A DNA stretch of 64,000 bases from Anaerolineae bacterium (GCA_028277515.1 JANQGC010000045.1:31916-95915), one strand, 5' to 3'; shown: positions 43,397-52,334, counted from the stretch's first letter. Made by a program: numbers and translations. Notes: a model not told the origin generated them from the sequence alone.

Positions 43397-44331
43397 AATG
43401 CTTCTACTGGGACTGGAACCGTATCCACGACCTCCCGTATGACATCTCTCGCCGTTCGTCCGCGCAGCCGGGTTTGGGGGTTGACATTTAACCGGTGGAC
43501 CAGGACGAATGGAGCCATAACCTTGACATCATCGGGGATTACAAATGATCGGTCTTGAACGGCCGCTCTCGCCTGGCAGGTTCGGTACAACGCCATCGTC
43601 GCCCGCGGGCTTGCCCCAAGTGCAATATCTTCATGGGATCGGGTTGTTCGACAAACATTGACAATATAATGTCGCACACTTTCTTCTACAGAGATTTGGC
43701 GGACTTCTGATTGCATACGCACGATTTCTTCGGGATCAACTACCTGGCTCAATGTAACCAAAGGGTCATCACGCTCAAATCGAAGAAGGATCTCATTTTC
43801 ACCCTCTTCATTTGGATAGCCGATAGCAACCTTCATCAAGAATCGATCGAGCTGAGCCTCAGGCAGAGGAAAGGTCCCTTCTAACTCAATTGGGTTCTGG
43901 GTAGCCAGGACCAGAAAGGGGCGAGGTAGTTGGTGGGTGCTGATGTCAACGGTAACCTGTTGCTCTTGCATCGCTTCCAGTAATGCGGACTGGGTACGCG
44001 GGGTGGCACGGTTGATTTCATCGGCTAACAATATTTGTGACATAATTGGTCCGGGCCGAAATTCAAATTCTTGGCTTCTTTGATTGTAATAATAAATTCC
44101 GGTCAGGTCAGATGGCAGCAAGTCAGGGGTGAATTGGACCCGGCGGAATGTACAGCCCAATGAAGCGGCAATTGTTTTCGCCAGGGTTGTTTTTCCTGTT
44201 CCTGGAACATCTTCCAATAACAAATGACCCTCACATAACATGGCGATAAGCGCCAGGTCAATAACTTCATCTTTACCTACAATCACTTTTTGAATGTTCT
44301 GGCGTAATCGTGCTGCTGTTTCTGCAATCAT
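43393..44331 (-). CDS. MoxR-family AAA ATPase
   Basis: 312 aa. MoxR core with Walker A EDVPGTGKTTLAK, Walker B ILLADEINRATPRTQSALLEA and sensor ATQNPIELEGTFPLPEAQLDRF (seen as ATQNPIE and LPEAQLDRF), followed by the lid domain with ALGASPRATMALYR. Acts as a chaperone-like ATPase for DUF58/VWA partners. First gene of a four-gene set (MoxR, DUF58, DUF4129, DUF6141) with short gaps or overlaps. Confidence 0.92.
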   Translation of the reverse strand: MIAETAARLRQNIQKVIVGKDEVIDLALIAMLCEGHLLLEDVPGTGKTTLAKTIAASLGCTFRRVQFTPDLLPSDLTGIYYYNQRSQEFEFRPGPIMSQILLADEINRATPRTQSALLEAMQEQQVTVDISTHQLPRPFLVLATQNPIELEGTFPLPEAQLDRFLMKVAIGYPNEEGENEILLRFERDDPLVTLSQVVDPEEIVRMQSEVRQISVEESVRHYIVNVCRTTRSHEDIALGASPRATMALYRTCQARAAVQDRSFVIPDDVKVMAPFVLVHRLNVNPQTRLRGRTARDVIREVVDTVPVPVEAL

Positions 44332-44378
44332 GTGCGATTTTCCTATGGGAAATTGAATGGGCGAATCTTTTCAGATCG

Positions 44379-45806
44379 TTAATTCGGCGATTTATTTGTC
44401 AAGAAATCAAGTATATCTATTTTTGTTAATATCCCCTGGATCTGATCGCCACTGGCGATGACCACGGCCGTGTTGTTGCTAAATAAAGCCATTAAAGTCT
44501 CTAAATTGGTGTTTGGGCTGACGACCGGGACATTGGGATCGATCATAGACTCAATCGTTTCATCCGGATCGTGCCGGCTGTGAGCAGTTTGCAGCATATG
44601 ATTGAGCAAATCTACCTCGGTCACAATGCCACGCAGACGGCCATTATCGTCAACCACCGGCAGTTGAGAAACATTGAATTCCTTTAACCGAGCTATAACA
44701 TCATTGATACCATCGGTCGATCGAGCGGTATGAATCTGGCCGGCAGGCTTTGCTGCCTGAATATCTACCGCTCTGATATCGACCCACAACTGTTCCAGAA
44801 AACCATTTTCCCTCAGCCAGTCATCATCAAAGACCTTGCTCAAATAGCGCGCGCCTGAATCAGGTAAAATAACAACCATTAGATCATCAGGACCCAACTG
44901 ATTTTCTTGCGCATATTTAATCGCCCCGGCGACGGCCGAGCCACAGGAGCCGCCACCGAAAATGCCCTCTTCCCTGACTAGCCGGCGGGCCATCAGGAAA
45001 CTTTCTCGATCCGATACCTGGACGATTTGGTCGACCACGTCCAAATCGGTTGTACTTGGTAAGAAATCTTCACCAATACCTTCAACCTTATAACTCTCGG
45101 CTTGAATAGTCTCCCCACTACGGTGTAAATCATAAAGAATTGAACCTATCGGATCAACCCCAATAATCTGAATATCAGGATTTTGTTCCTTTAGAAAACG
45201 AGCGCAGCCGGTGAGTGTGCCGCCCGTTCCCATTCCAGCCACAAAATGAGTCACACGCCCCCCGGTTTGTCGCCAAACTTCCGGACCGGTCGTGTCATAA
45301 TGAGCCTGCGGGTTAATAGGATTATGATACTGGTTGGCCAGAAAAGAGTTAGGCGTTTCATTAACCAGCCGGTCAGCGACAGAATAATAGCTGCGGGGAT
45401 CATCGGGTTCAACGGCCGTTGGCGTTACCACGACCCGGGCACCGAAGGCTCTTAGCAGCAGGATTTTCTCCTGTGACATTTTATCCGGCATCACAAATAC
45501 ACAGCGATAGCCCTTTATTGCCGCAGCGATGGCCAACCCTACTCCCGTATTGCCGCTGGTTGCTTCAACGATTGTTCCGCCAGGTTGAATGAGTCCTTTC
45601 CTTTCAGCATCCTCAACAATTGCCCATCCAATACGGTCTTTTACAGACCCTCCGGGATTAAAAAATTCAACCTTGGCCAAAATGGTACAAGGCAGCGAAC
45701 CAACCACCGTATTCAAACGAACCAATGGCGTTTCACCAATTGTCTCCACAATATTGGCGTATATAGCTGGTGAGTAAAGATTCTCCTCCATCGCTTTATC
45801 TATCAT
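44379..45806 (-). CDS. Cystathionine beta-synthase with C-terminal CBS pair
   Basis: 475 aa. PLP domain (about 10-330) with the Schiff-base Lys in NPGGSVKDRIG and ATSGNTGVGLA phosphate site; two CBS motifs (about 345-470: RSTDGINDVIARLKEFNVSQ and a second half with VVSPNTNLETLMALF). Makes cystathionine from serine and homocysteine, or cysteine from O-acetylserine; the CBS pair favours the former and suggests allosteric control by an adenosyl ligand. No haem domain. ATG 45806; a GGAGGAG just after an internal ATG (45791) leaves the start slightly open. Confidence 0.88.
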   Translation of the reverse strand: MIDKAMEENLYSPAIYANIVETIGETPLVRLNTVVGSLPCTILAKVEFFNPGGSVKDRIGWAIVEDAERKGLIQPGGTIVEATSGNTGVGLAIAAAIKGYRCVFVMPDKMSQEKILLLRAFGARVVVTPTAVEPDDPRSYYSVADRLVNETPNSFLANQYHNPINPQAHYDTTGPEVWRQTGGRVTHFVAGMGTGGTLTGCARFLKEQNPDIQIIGVDPIGSILYDLHRSGETIQAESYKVEGIGEDFLPSTTDLDVVDQIVQVSDRESFLMARRLVREEGIFGGGSCGSAVAGAIKYAQENQLGPDDLMVVILPDSGARYLSKVFDDDWLRENGFLEQLWVDIRAVDIQAAKPAGQIHTARSTDGINDVIARLKEFNVSQLPVVDDNGRLRGIVTEVDLLNHMLQTAHSRHDPDETIESMIDPNVPVVSPNTNLETLMALFSNNTAVVIASGDQIQGILTKIDILDFLTNKSPN

Positions 45807-45903
45807 ATTCGTTACCTATCCTGCTTCCATAATATAATGCTTCATAACCAACCTGTTGTTATGTGAAAATATACCAGATATTACCAGAAGTTTTACGATA
45901 TGC

Positions 45904-45931
45904 TTGAACGAAAACAGCAGTCGTTTATAAT
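45904..45931 (+). promoter_or_regulatory. Promoter of the LysM-glycosidase gene
   Basis: TTGAAC (45904-45909), 16-nt spacer, TATAAT (45926-45931). It gives a leader of about 50 nt that includes AGAGAGG just before the ATG at 45989. Confidence 0.65.
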
Positions 45932-45988
45932 CATGATGACTTAATTAGCTTCCAACTTACATACCATTCTATAAGAGAGGTATCAATA

Positions 45989-47524
45989 ATGAAAAGACCC
46001 CAATGGCTTATTCCCTTCCTTGTCATCTTGTTGTTAACCTTAATGGTATCAACCGCAGCTGCTGATACAACTTATACTGTACAGCCAGGTGAGGGGTTAA
46101 TCTCAATTGCTACAAAATTCGGCATTGATTATCTAACCTTAGCAGCCGCCAATGGTATTGAAGAACCATATGTCATTCACCCTGGGCAAGTCCTGCAAAT
46201 TCCAACGGACGGGGCACCACCTGCCGAAACAGATGACCCGCCACCATCATCACCAGAACCTGCTGCGCCCGCGGCCGCAGCCCCAGAAGTCCCGCCTTCT
46301 GAAGCGCCACCTCCCGCCCCGTCCTCGCCGGGAACATATACCGTACAGGTTGGTGATAGCTTATCAAAAATCGCTGCTCAATTTGGAACTAACTACCTGG
46401 TGTTGGCTGATATAAACGGTCTTCAAGATCCCTATATCGTCAATGTTGGACAGGTGTTAAGTGTGCCGGGTGCTCCGGCAGCCCCTGCGGCTCCGGCTCC
46501 TGATAATTCCGACCAACCGGAAACGGCCGCCTCTTCTCCTGAAACAGTACCATCGGCAGATCCCCCACCACCCCCTCCACCAGCGCCCGCAGTAGCGCCT
46601 TCTTATGGTGGAAGTTTTGAAATAGGCGGCCAGACACACAGCTTCGCCAGCCCCCAATTAATGAAAGATGTAGGCATGAATTGGGTTAAATTCCAGCACA
46701 AATGGTCCCCAGGGGATTCTCCTGACGCTGTCGCCGGAAGGATCGCCGATGCCCACAGCCAGGGCTTTAAAGTTTTACTCTCCATTCCTGGAGCGAATAC
46801 TTATCCAGGACCGGGGGGAATTGACTTCGGTTCCTATGTAGATTTCCTTGGCGGCGTTGCTGCTCTTGGACCGGATGCCATTGAAGTCTGGAACGAGATG
46901 AATATTGATTTTGAATGGCCTGCAGGAGAAATTGATCCACAGTCTTATGTCAATAATATGCTGGCTCCTGCCTACAATGCGATTAAGTCAACCAACCCCA
47001 ATGTCATGGTGATTGCCGGCGCCCTCGCCCCTACGGGATTTGACAATGGCACAAACGCCTGGGCCGATGATCGGTATTTGGCTGGAATGGCTGCCGCCGG
47101 GGCCTCTCGGTATATGGATTGTATTGGCGTTCATCACAATGCTGGTGCGACACACCCCAGCGCGACGAGCGGCCATCCGGGCGGAGGTCATTACAGTTGG
47201 TATTTCCAACCAACCATGGATCTTTATTACAATAGTTTTGGCGGGGCCACCAAAGTTTGCTTCACAGAATTAGGCTATCTTTCATCTGACGGATATTCCG
47301 GATTATCGCCAAATTTTGGTTGGGCGGCCGAAAACTCTGTTGACGAACATGCCCAATGGTTAGCGGATGCTATACGCCTTGCCCAATCAAGTGGAAAAGC
47401 ACGTCTGGTGATCATCTTCAATGTGGATTTCACGTATTATGATCCAAATGGCGATCCGCAAGCAGGGTACGCCATGGTCCGCCCAGGCGGAGGCTGCCCG
47501 GCTTGTGATGCTCTAAGTCGTTAG
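45989..47524 (+). CDS. Secreted protein with two LysM domains and a GH-A-clan glycosidase-like domain
   Basis: 511 aa. Signal peptide (1-25); LysM 1 (about 28-72, YTVQPGEGLISIATKFG); Pro/Ala-rich linker; LysM 2 (about 112-157, YTVQVGDSLSKIAAQFG); Pro-rich linker to about 205; then a TIM-barrel-like domain of about 300 residues. EVWNEMNID contains the likely acid/base Glu (NE motif) and CFTELGYLS the likely nucleophile Glu of a GH39/GH5-like retaining enzyme. LysM modules should anchor it to peptidoglycan or another glycan. Substrate unknown. A related lineage-specific domain shuffling is common in Chloroflexota. Confidence 0.82.
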   Translation: MKRPQWLIPFLVILLLTLMVSTAAADTTYTVQPGEGLISIATKFGIDYLTLAAANGIEEPYVIHPGQVLQIPTDGAPPAETDDPPPSSPEPAAPAAAAPEVPPSEAPPPAPSSPGTYTVQVGDSLSKIAAQFGTNYLVLADINGLQDPYIVNVGQVLSVPGAPAAPAAPAPDNSDQPETAASSPETVPSADPPPPPPPAPAVAPSYGGSFEIGGQTHSFASPQLMKDVGMNWVKFQHKWSPGDSPDAVAGRIADAHSQGFKVLLSIPGANTYPGPGGIDFGSYVDFLGGVAALGPDAIEVWNEMNIDFEWPAGEIDPQSYVNNMLAPAYNAIKSTNPNVMVIAGALAPTGFDNGTNAWADDRYLAGMAAAGASRYMDCIGVHHNAGATHPSATSGHPGGGHYSWYFQPTMDLYYNSFGGATKVCFTELGYLSSDGYSGLSPNFGWAAENSVDEHAQWLADAIRLAQSSGKARLVIIFNVDFTYYDPNGDPQAGYAMVRPGGGCPACDALSR

Positions 47525-47541
47525 TATTGGAGGAATTGAAA

Positions 47542-47979
47542 ATGAAAGTAAGTCGATTGTTGGCCACAAAGCCACACAAAATTTTTACGATTGGCGCGAA
47601 GGAAGAAATCCGGACGGCGATTCGTTTGCTGGTTGAGCACAATATAGGCGCTTTACTGGTCGTAAATGAAGAAAAAAGACTCATCGGTATTCTTTCGGAA
47701 CGGGACATTGTCTGGCGAGCAGCTAAGGACGAAGGAGTACTATCAAACCTGGTCAGGGATGTGATGACCAAAGATGTTCTTGTGGGATTGCCTCAAGATG
47801 ACATTATGTCAGTGGCCCACACTATGACCGAAGAGCGCGTTCGTCATTTTCCTATCGTCGATGATAATTATGATCTTGTTGGCATGATATCGATTGGCGA
47901 CGTTATGAAAGCACAAAGAGACAGTTATCGTGGCGAAATTGATACCTTGGAAACACAGGTAATGGCGGGCGAGAAATAA
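47542..47979 (+). CDS. CBS-pair domain protein
   Basis: 145 aa from ATG 47542, with GGAGG 8 nt upstream (an in-frame TTG at 47527 would put the Shine-Dalgarno inside the gene). Two CBS motifs: ATKPHKIFTIGAKEEIRTAI..GALLVVNEEKRLIGILSERDI and VLVGLPQDDIMSVAHTMTEE..HFPIVDDNYDLVGMISIGD, each given in parts. Such stand-alone pairs bind adenosine nucleotides and regulate partners. 17 nt after the glycosidase gene and followed by the family B repeat. Confidence 0.88.
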   Translation: MKVSRLLATKPHKIFTIGAKEEIRTAIRLLVEHNIGALLVVNEEKRLIGILSERDIVWRAAKDEGVLSNLVRDVMTKDVLVGLPQDDIMSVAHTMTEERVRHFPIVDDNYDLVGMISIGDVMKAQRDSYRGEIDTLETQVMAGEK

Positions 47980-48000
47980 TCTTTAACAAACCAATAAGTA

Positions 48001-48098
48001 CACTGTTACAAATTATTTGCATTGAAATTTGACAACTTTTCACTTGATATATGAGCGAAAACCAATTAATAAAAGTTGTCAAATTTTAGGCAACACAA
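48001..48098. repeat. Dispersed hairpin repeat, family B, copy 2
   Basis: Same build as copy 1 at 26220-26317: CACTGTTACAAA, then AAATTTGACAACTTTT (48025-48040), a 30-nt loop with TATGAGCGAAA, the exact complement AAAAGTTGTCAAATTT (48071-48086), TTAGG and AACACAA. Sits between the CBS-pair and ferredoxin reductase genes. Confidence 0.8.
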
Positions 48099-48129
48099 AA
48101 GCTGGAAATAAATTAAAGGAGCTTAATTA

Positions 48130-49551
48130 ATGTCTGTAGTAGGAAATGAGGAGAACCCGCTCAGGGTTGCGATTGTTGGTGCAGGCCCAACCGGTTTTTA
48201 TGCGGCCGAGCATCTTTTCAAACGAAAGGAATTGACTGTAGAAATCGACATGTTTGACCGTTTGCCAACACCATTTGGCCTTGTCCGCGCGGGAGTGGCT
48301 CCTGATCACCAAAAAATAAAATCGGTGACCAAGGTCTTTTCCCGAACAGCGAAAAAACCCGGTTTTCGTTTTTTCGGCAATATTGATTTTGGCCGAGAAG
48401 TGACCCTTGAAGATTTAAGAAACCATTACCATCAAATTATTTATTGTACCGGTGCGCAAACCGATCGTTACTTAAACATCCCAGGAGCTGATTTGCAAGG
48501 ACATCACCCGGCAACAGAGTTTGTGGCCTGGTATAATGGGCATCCTGATTATCGAGATTATGAATTTGACCTATCTGTGGAAACGGCTGTAGTCATTGGC
48601 ATCGGCAATGTGGCTATGGATGTTGCTCGTATTCTGGCCCGTTCCAAAGATGAATTGGCCAAAACAGATATTGCGGATTATGCTCTGGAAGCCTTAGCCA
48701 ACAGCAGCATCAAGAAAATTTACATCCTTGGACGGCGAGGGCCTGCACAAGCAGCCTTTACAACTCCTGAAATTAAAGAGTTAGGGGAAATGGAAGATGC
48801 TGATATCTTTGTCCTGCCGGAAGAAGGTGAGCTTGATCCATTAAGCCAGGAAGACCTATCTGCCGGAGCAGATCGCGGTACAGCCCGCAAAGTTCAAATT
48901 ATCCAGAGTTACATTGATAACAAACCTAGTGGAAAGTCCAAAGAAATCTATTTGCGGTTATTGGTTTCTCCTATTGAAATGGTCGGGGATGAAAACGGCC
49001 GCCTGACCGGAATGCGCCTTGTACATAATGAATTGTATGCGACCGAAGCCGGTACCTTGCGCCCACGACCCACTGAAAAATTTGAGGATATTGAAGCAGG
49101 TATTGCCTTCCGTTCGGTTGGTTATCGGGGTGTGCCTTTACCCGGCGTACCCTTTAATGATAGCTGGGGTGTCATCCTTAATGAGGATGGCCGGGTAATT
49201 GATCCGGATGGTGGAAAACCGGTGACAGGCGAATACACGGCCGGCTGGATCAAACGTGGTCCCAGCGGCGTGATTGGCACGAACAAGCCTGATGCTCTGG
49301 AAACAGTAGAGAAAATGGTGGCAGATCTGGCCGCCGGCAAATTCCTCAATCCGAAACATCCCTCGGCTGATGAGGCAGAAGAAATGATCCGCCAGCGCCA
49401 GCCCAATTTCTTTTCCTTCGCTGATTGGGAAAAATTGGATGAGATCGAAGTGGCCAAAGGTGAAGAATCTGGCAGGCCACGGGTAAAGTTTACAAGTGTT
49501 GAAGAAATGATGGAAGCCGTAGGTAAACAGGCGGCCGAGCCGGTCACTTAA
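48130..49551 (+). CDS. FprA-type ferredoxin/adrenodoxin-NADP+ reductase
   Basis: 473 aa. FAD motif VAIVGAGPTGFYAAEHLFKR (residues 13-32), the substrate-side RLPTPFGLVRAGVAPDHQ, a second nucleotide motif VVIGIGNVAMDVARIL for NADPH and the C-terminal RSVGYRGVPLPGVPF with GWIKRGPSGVIGTNK, all as in mycobacterial FprA and mitochondrial adrenodoxin reductase. Moves electrons between NADPH and ferredoxin, so it could be fed by the Mvh-Hdr system encoded 36 kb away (inference). The extra 50 C-terminal residues are helical. GGAG lies 8 nt before the ATG. Confidence 0.9.
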   Translation: MSVVGNEENPLRVAIVGAGPTGFYAAEHLFKRKELTVEIDMFDRLPTPFGLVRAGVAPDHQKIKSVTKVFSRTAKKPGFRFFGNIDFGREVTLEDLRNHYHQIIYCTGAQTDRYLNIPGADLQGHHPATEFVAWYNGHPDYRDYEFDLSVETAVVIGIGNVAMDVARILARSKDELAKTDIADYALEALANSSIKKIYILGRRGPAQAAFTTPEIKELGEMEDADIFVLPEEGELDPLSQEDLSAGADRGTARKVQIIQSYIDNKPSGKSKEIYLRLLVSPIEMVGDENGRLTGMRLVHNELYATEAGTLRPRPTEKFEDIEAGIAFRSVGYRGVPLPGVPFNDSWGVILNEDGRVIDPDGGKPVTGEYTAGWIKRGPSGVIGTNKPDALETVEKMVADLAAGKFLNPKHPSADEAEEMIRQRQPNFFSFADWEKLDEIEVAKGEESGRPRVKFTSVEEMMEAVGKQAAEPVT

Positions 49552-49558
49552 TTTATTT

Positions 49559-49598
49559 AAGCCTGGTCTCGAAGACAAGGGACAGTGGGGCCAGGCTT
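49559..49598 (+). terminator. Possible terminator after the ferredoxin reductase gene
   Basis: AAGCCTGG (49559-49566) pairs with CCAGGCTT (49591-49598), loop 24 nt. The following TTCAAA is not a proper T-run, so termination would be weak. Confidence 0.4.
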
Positions 49599-49663
49599 TC
49601 AAACCATATTTATCCATTTCTTGAAAATAGTCCAATCTCATATCTATATCCCTAAAAGGCAGT

Positions 49664-50545
49664 ATGGCCGAAAAAGTCATTATTTACAGCGATGGAGGCT
49701 CCGACCCTAATCCGGGTATTGGTGGTTGGGCTGCCATCTTGCAATATGGGGCGCACGAAAAGGTCTTATCGGGTAATGATCCCTCGGCCACTAACAATCG
49801 CATGGAATTGATGGCAGCGATCGCCGCCCTTGAGGCTTTAAAGAGACCATCATCCATTAATTTCCATACCGATTCAGAGTATTTACGGAAAGGAATAACA
49901 GAATGGATCGAAGGCTGGGCAGAAAAGGGGTGGAAAACCAAAGGGGGGAAACCTATTTCCAATGTTGACCTATGGCAGCGACTATCGTCCCTGGTCAAGC
50001 AGCATGATATTGAATGGCACTGGGTCAAGGGACATTCAGGTAATCCCATGAATGAACGGGTCGATGCTTTGGCTCGCCAGGCTCGCTTAGAGATCACGCC
50101 CAGCGAAAAAATTTCCGAAGACATCCCCCGCCTTTATGTACGCTCCTCCTGCAAAGGAAATCCCGGTCCCGGAGGCTGGGGTGTCGTTTTGGAAAGCGGC
50201 GATGAAAGCGAACAAAATTCCGGCAGTGAAACAAACACAACCAATAATCGTATGGAACTGCGTGCCGCCATCGAAGGATTACTTATGCTACCGCGCGGCA
50301 GTGACGTCCAAATATTTACGACATCAGATTATGTCTTTCAAGGTGCTACAAAATGGATTCATGGTTGGCGCCGCCGAGATTGGAGCAAGAGAGACGGTAA
50401 GCCAATCGCGAATGCAGACCTGTGGCAGGCTTTAGATAAACTACAAGAAGGGTATGCCGTTCGTTGGATTAACGCCAAAGGGCAAGAGTTAGAACCCCTT
50501 CAAATCGCCGGTAAGCTGGCTGTAGATGTGCGAGATTTGGCCTGA
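49664..50545 (+). CDS. Tandem RNase H1 protein, second domain degenerate
   Basis: 293 aa, two RNase HI folds. Domain 1 (about 1-145) has all four carboxylates: YSDGGSDPNPG, NNRMELMA, HTDSEYLRKG and GHSGNPMNERVDALA. Domain 2 (about 157-293) keeps the fold (SSCKGNPGPGGWG, NNRMELRAAIEG) but D in TDGS is replaced (YVRSSC), D in TDSxYV is Thr (TTSDYV) and the last Asp region is lost (AKGQELEPLQIAG). So only domain 1 should cut RNA in RNA/DNA hybrids; domain 2 may bind hybrids. The window also encodes RNase HII (rnhB). Confidence 0.88.
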   Translation: MAEKVIIYSDGGSDPNPGIGGWAAILQYGAHEKVLSGNDPSATNNRMELMAAIAALEALKRPSSINFHTDSEYLRKGITEWIEGWAEKGWKTKGGKPISNVDLWQRLSSLVKQHDIEWHWVKGHSGNPMNERVDALARQARLEITPSEKISEDIPRLYVRSSCKGNPGPGGWGVVLESGDESEQNSGSETNTTNNRMELRAAIEGLLMLPRGSDVQIFTTSDYVFQGATKWIHGWRRRDWSKRDGKPIANADLWQALDKLQEGYAVRWINAKGQELEPLQIAGKLAVDVRDLA

Positions 50546-50629
50546 CAACCATTATTATGTCTAATGATGACGCTGGATGAAGGTTTGACTTATAGGCCCG
50601 AATTGGTAAAATCTCGCTCACATAATTAT

Positions 50630-50717
50630 GCCGAAGTGGCGAAACAGGCAGACGCGCTACGTTCAGGGCGTAGTGGGAATTACTCCCGTGTGGGTTCGAA
50701 TCCCACCTTCGGCACCA
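50630..50717 (+). tRNA. tRNA-Leu (anticodon CAG)
   Basis: Acceptor stem GCCGAAG (50630-50636) pairs with CTTCGGC (50707-50713), then discriminator A and an encoded CCA. Anticodon stem CTACG/CGTAG closes the loop TTCAGGG, giving anticodon CAG. A long variable arm (GGGAATTACTCCC) and the T arm GGGTTCGAATCCC are typical of class II leucine tRNA. Confidence 0.96.
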
Positions 50718-50725
50718 CAGTTCCA

Positions 50726-50757
50726 CAGCTCCGTGTTAACCTCGGAGCTGTTTTTAT
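50726..50757 (+). terminator. Terminator after tRNA-Leu
   Basis: CAGCTCCG (50726-50733) pairs with CGGAGCTG (50743-50750) around a TGTTAACCT loop and is followed by TTTTTATT. Strong Rho-independent form, 9 nt after the tRNA CCA. Confidence 0.88.
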
Positions 50758-50831
50758 TGGAGAATAAGGGCACAAATTGTATAATGGTTGATGTTAATAT
50801 AGCCAAAATAAAGCCTTGAGGATTTGCGTTT

Positions 50832-52202
50832 ATGACTTTTTTGATCGCTTCCATAATCGTCTTATTGACCTTTGTCACCGGTGCATTACTCGCCTGGGCA
50901 TTTAAAGGGATCGATAATGCTGTGATCACCACCAAAGAAGAAATTGAGATTAAAGAGAAAGCCTACAATCCGGCACTTACTTTGGGATACCGGATCAATT
51001 CCCAGGCCGAGTCTTATGAGCAGGTCAAGGAAGCCCGGCAGATTGCAGCCGAAAAAGCTGCTGCCATGCCCAGAGGGGCTAACATGAGAATTGGCTGGAA
51101 AGAAAATGAAGAGGACCTAAAGCTGAAATCAGCTATTGATGGTGTCGAGGAAGATCCCTGGACTGCTGCCAAAATTGCCCAATTTTATGGATGGGATGGG
51201 GCAAAAACGGGTATGCCGGCCGGTGGCATTCCTGAGGCCGGGGCAGTTGCTGCCCCAGCCGCAGCCGCGCCCACTGGAAAAATCGAACTGGTTCCCGGAA
51301 AAGATTATCCGGTCATCGAAATCACAGATGATATGCCCCCGGAAGAGGTGCGAAAGGCACGCATCGCCAACGCCAGGGCCAAATCAGCGGCCGTAAAACA
51401 GGCCAAAGCAGCAGGTGCAGCAGCACCGGCAGCCGCTGCCCCTGTCACCGCAGTCCAGCAGCAAGCACCCGCCGTGCCGGACCCGGTCGCAGTTGGTATC
51501 GAACCACCAAAGTTAATAGAAATTACAGATGACATGCCGCCGGATGAAATCCGCAAAGCACGCATCGCCAACTCAAAAGCCAGGTCCGCTTTCAACAAAT
51601 CATTAAAAGCGGCGGGCATCGATCCCAAGACGGTAGAAATTGATGAAAAAGGAAATATCGTCATGCCGGAGGGGGCCTCGTTGCCCACCACACCTGCCGC
51701 CCCTGCTCAGCCTGCGCCTGTCCCGGCGGCAGCCCCACAACAAGCATCGGGACCTGTCGATTTGGCCTCCTTGGGAATAACGCCACCTCAACTCACCAAG
51801 ATCACAGATGATATGGAGCCTGACGACATACGCAAGGCACGCATCTCTAACTCCAAGGCTCGCTCGGCATTCAATAAATCATTAAAGGAAGCAGGCATCG
51901 ATCCCAAGACAGTCGAGATCGATGAAAGCGGGAATGTCGTCATGCCGCAAGCAGACTCACCAACACCCGTGGCTCCGGCCGAAGCACCACCAAAAAGTCC
52001 ACAGCCTTCAGCTCCCGCGCAAAGTGATGGTGAGGTGGATCTTGCCGCATTAGGCATTGAAAAACCGGAACTTATAGAGTTGACAGATGATTTATCACCC
52101 GATGAAAAGCGGCAGGCAAGGATTTCAAATTCCAAGGCTCGATCTGCATTCAATAAGGCGCTGAAAGAAGCCGGAATTGATCCAAAAACTGTCAAACTAT
52201 AA
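50832..52202 (+). CDS. Membrane-anchored protein with four copies of a novel ITDDM repeat
   Basis: 456 aa. N-terminal helix (2-24), a charged region (about 30-125), then four repeats separated by Ala/Pro-rich linkers: 161-196, 228-278, 321-371 and 414-456. Consensus parts are LIEITDDMxPDEIRKARI, SNSKARSAFNKSLKEAG and IDPKTVEID followed by GNxVMP; the first copy is short and diverged, the last lacks the tail. Each looks like a three-helix unit. I do not recognise the family. GAGG lies 11 nt before the ATG, and a strong terminator follows, so it is monocistronic. Could be a cytoplasmic multivalent scaffold; that is a guess. Confidence 0.75.
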   Translation: MTFLIASIIVLLTFVTGALLAWAFKGIDNAVITTKEEIEIKEKAYNPALTLGYRINSQAESYEQVKEARQIAAEKAAAMPRGANMRIGWKENEEDLKLKSAIDGVEEDPWTAAKIAQFYGWDGAKTGMPAGGIPEAGAVAAPAAAAPTGKIELVPGKDYPVIEITDDMPPEEVRKARIANARAKSAAVKQAKAAGAAAPAAAAPVTAVQQQAPAVPDPVAVGIEPPKLIEITDDMPPDEIRKARIANSKARSAFNKSLKAAGIDPKTVEIDEKGNIVMPEGASLPTTPAAPAQPAPVPAAAPQQASGPVDLASLGITPPQLTKITDDMEPDDIRKARISNSKARSAFNKSLKEAGIDPKTVEIDESGNVVMPQADSPTPVAPAEAPPKSPQPSAPAQSDGEVDLAALGIEKPELIELTDDLSPDEKRQARISNSKARSAFNKALKEAGIDPKTVKL

Positions 52203-52226
52203 TAACTAAATTTTTGTGTGTGCGGG

Positions 52227-52258
52227 AACGGCCGTTTACACGCTAACGGCCGTTTTTA
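52227..52258 (+). terminator. Terminator of the repeat-protein gene
   Basis: AACGGCCGTT (52227-52236) and AACGGCCGTT (52245-52254) around ACACGCT, followed by TTTATTTT. Each arm is self-complementary and carries the over-represented CGGCCG word. The rest of the 357-nt gap to the kinase gene holds a family A repeat (52276-52334) and a further hairpin (52470-52529). Confidence 0.85.
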
Positions 52259-52275
52259 TTTTCTTCCCCGACTCG

Positions 52276-52334
52276 TGTGACAGTCACTTTTGTTTCGATT
52301 AAGAGAGAGCAGCAAGATCCAAGTGACTGTCACT
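52276..52334. repeat. Dispersed paired inverted repeat, family A, copy 2
   Basis: TGTGACAGTCACTT (52276-52289) and AAGTGACTGTCACT (52321-52334), separated by 31 nt. Same arms and nearly the same spacing as the copies at 17870-17932 and 62556-62615. Confidence 0.8.

Noticed and set aside
46457..46785. Minus-strand ORFs opposite the LysM protein
   Set aside because: They come from Pro/Ala-rich low-complexity coding on the plus strand.
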